Below the pieces are notes generated by a model. The model had not been told where the DNA came from, did no database searches, and saw only the letters and a list, made by a program, of their open reading frames with translations. Source: Emiliania huxleyi CCMP1516 (lineage: Eukaryota; Haptophyta; Isochrysidales; Noelaerhabdaceae). From it: a stretch of 64,000 bases of DNA. Where the stretch lies: the NCBI RefSeq assembly GCF_000372725.1, contig NW_005197128.1, positions 93,125-157,124 on the forward strand. Reading direction: 5' to 3'. Made by a program: the position numbers and the translations under genes. Shown here piece after piece: positions 63,412 to 64,000 of this stretch. Every line of letters starts with the position of its first letter. Within the stretch, counting starts at the first letter, position 1.

Positions 63412-64000
63412 CCAGGGCACCGTCACAAGGTGGGGTCCAGGGAAGGCGAGCAAAAACCTTATCGCGCGCGCTAGACGCCGACTCGGAGGCTGCACCGGTC
63501 AGGCGCGCAGCCGGAGAGAGAGGGAGGCGCTCAATCGCCGCACGCGGCGAGCGCCTCCATCATCTCCGCCTCATGCGCACCCTCCACCCCCGCGCCCGCG
63601 CCTGTAGCGTCCGTGCGCGCGAGGATGGCCTCGCCGGGTGGTGCGGCCGCAGCAGCTATGGCAGCGACCGCAACAGAGGCAGCAGCAGCGGCAGAAGCGC
63701 GGCAGCGGTAGCCGTAGCCGCCGTCGCCGTCGCGCGGTCGCTCAGCATCTTGAACGAATGCCCATGATGAGCAGCGAGGCGAGGGACAAGGGGTATCTCC
63801 TCGCTGCCGATCGTCGGCCCGATAAACTGCAGCATGAACATCTCCAATATAACACGAGCGTAGCGGGAAGAAAGTGGTAGCTCACACCTCGCTGTCGATG
63901 TCCTGGCGCTCTTCGGTTCGTTCTGATCTGATCCATCCGCGTCTTCCGCCGCGAGCTCGGCGAGCTCTTCGAGCTCGTCTGCCCACCGCTCCAGCGCCGC
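63412..64000. other. No supported gene to the window end
   Basis: CAG/GGC-type trinucleotide runs at 63655-63730 and GC-rich sequence. Part of a gene may continue past the end, but no domain is visible. Confidence 0.35.

Noticed and set aside
1-64000. CRISPR arrays, operons, prokaryotic ribosome-binding sites
   Set aside because: The window is intron-bearing eukaryotic nuclear DNA; no direct-repeat/spacer array or bacterial gene organisation is present.

Overview
The window is nuclear DNA from a GC-rich, photosynthetic unicellular eukaryote. The evidence is coding sequence with strongly GC-biased third positions, short introns in most genes, N-terminal targeting sequences typical of organelle or plastid import, long Ser-Pro and Ala/Glu-rich low-complexity proteins, many degenerate DNA transposons and a 100-base assembly gap at 5614-5713. 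Splice donors are mainly GC or GT and sometimes GA, and acceptors are almost always AG followed by G. Together with 10-11 bp minisatellites inside introns and a RAP/octotricopeptide-like protein, this best fits a haptophyte of the Emiliania/Gephyrocapsa/Prymnesium type. A pelagophyte or dinoflagellate-lineage alga cannot be excluded from sequence alone.

Layout. 1-9.8 kb is repeat-rich: two TIR elements with target-site duplications (609-1239, 4380-5202), an FkbM-like methyltransferase (minus), a small secreted protein and a RAP-domain protein (minus). 9.8-17.8 kb holds a predicted thylakoid-lumen protein, a ~0.6 kb direct duplication, a 12-exon Nudix-alpha/beta-hydrolase gene and an F-box/WD40 gene. 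18.1-19.1 kb looks like a small replicon-derived insertion carrying a broken Rep gene. 20.1-30.2 kb is the densest gene block: Der/EngA GTPase, a sulfotransferase and a large multipass membrane protein on the plus strand, converging with MnmA tRNA thiouridylase on the minus strand. 32.7-38.5 kb is one very intron-rich secreted or membrane protein with discoidin-like, crystallin-like and beta-propeller glycoside-enzyme-like segments. 38.5-43.9 kb is mostly mobile DNA: a hAT-like element, a perfect 50-bp palindrome and a pair of 769-bp terminal repeats. 43.9-52.7 kb has an ADP-ribosyltransferase-like membrane protein, a damaged Asp/Glu-racemase-family gene, an IQ-motif protein and a 10-exon threonine dehydratase. 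53.1-58.4 kb is bounded by 31-33 bp inverted repeats and may be one large cargo-bearing element. An NAD-dependent epimerase/dehydratase and repeat-rich DNA follow.

The genes do not form a pathway. They are housekeeping genes (ribosome GTPase, tRNA modification, isoleucine synthesis, sugar-acid metabolism) mixed with lineage-specific surface and signalling proteins.

The most unusual feature is intron architecture. In seven multi-exon genes most introns are 66-73 bp long and start with a diverged copy of the exon sequence that follows the acceptor, so short direct repeats flank the insertion. Several introns also contain relic copies of neighbouring exon ends. One intron family recurs in four unrelated genes and another tail family in four. 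This is what recent, repeated intron gain by local duplication and by mobile introners should look like. A second recurring pattern is a ~100-bp repeat found four times, always in the sense orientation upstream of a gene start.
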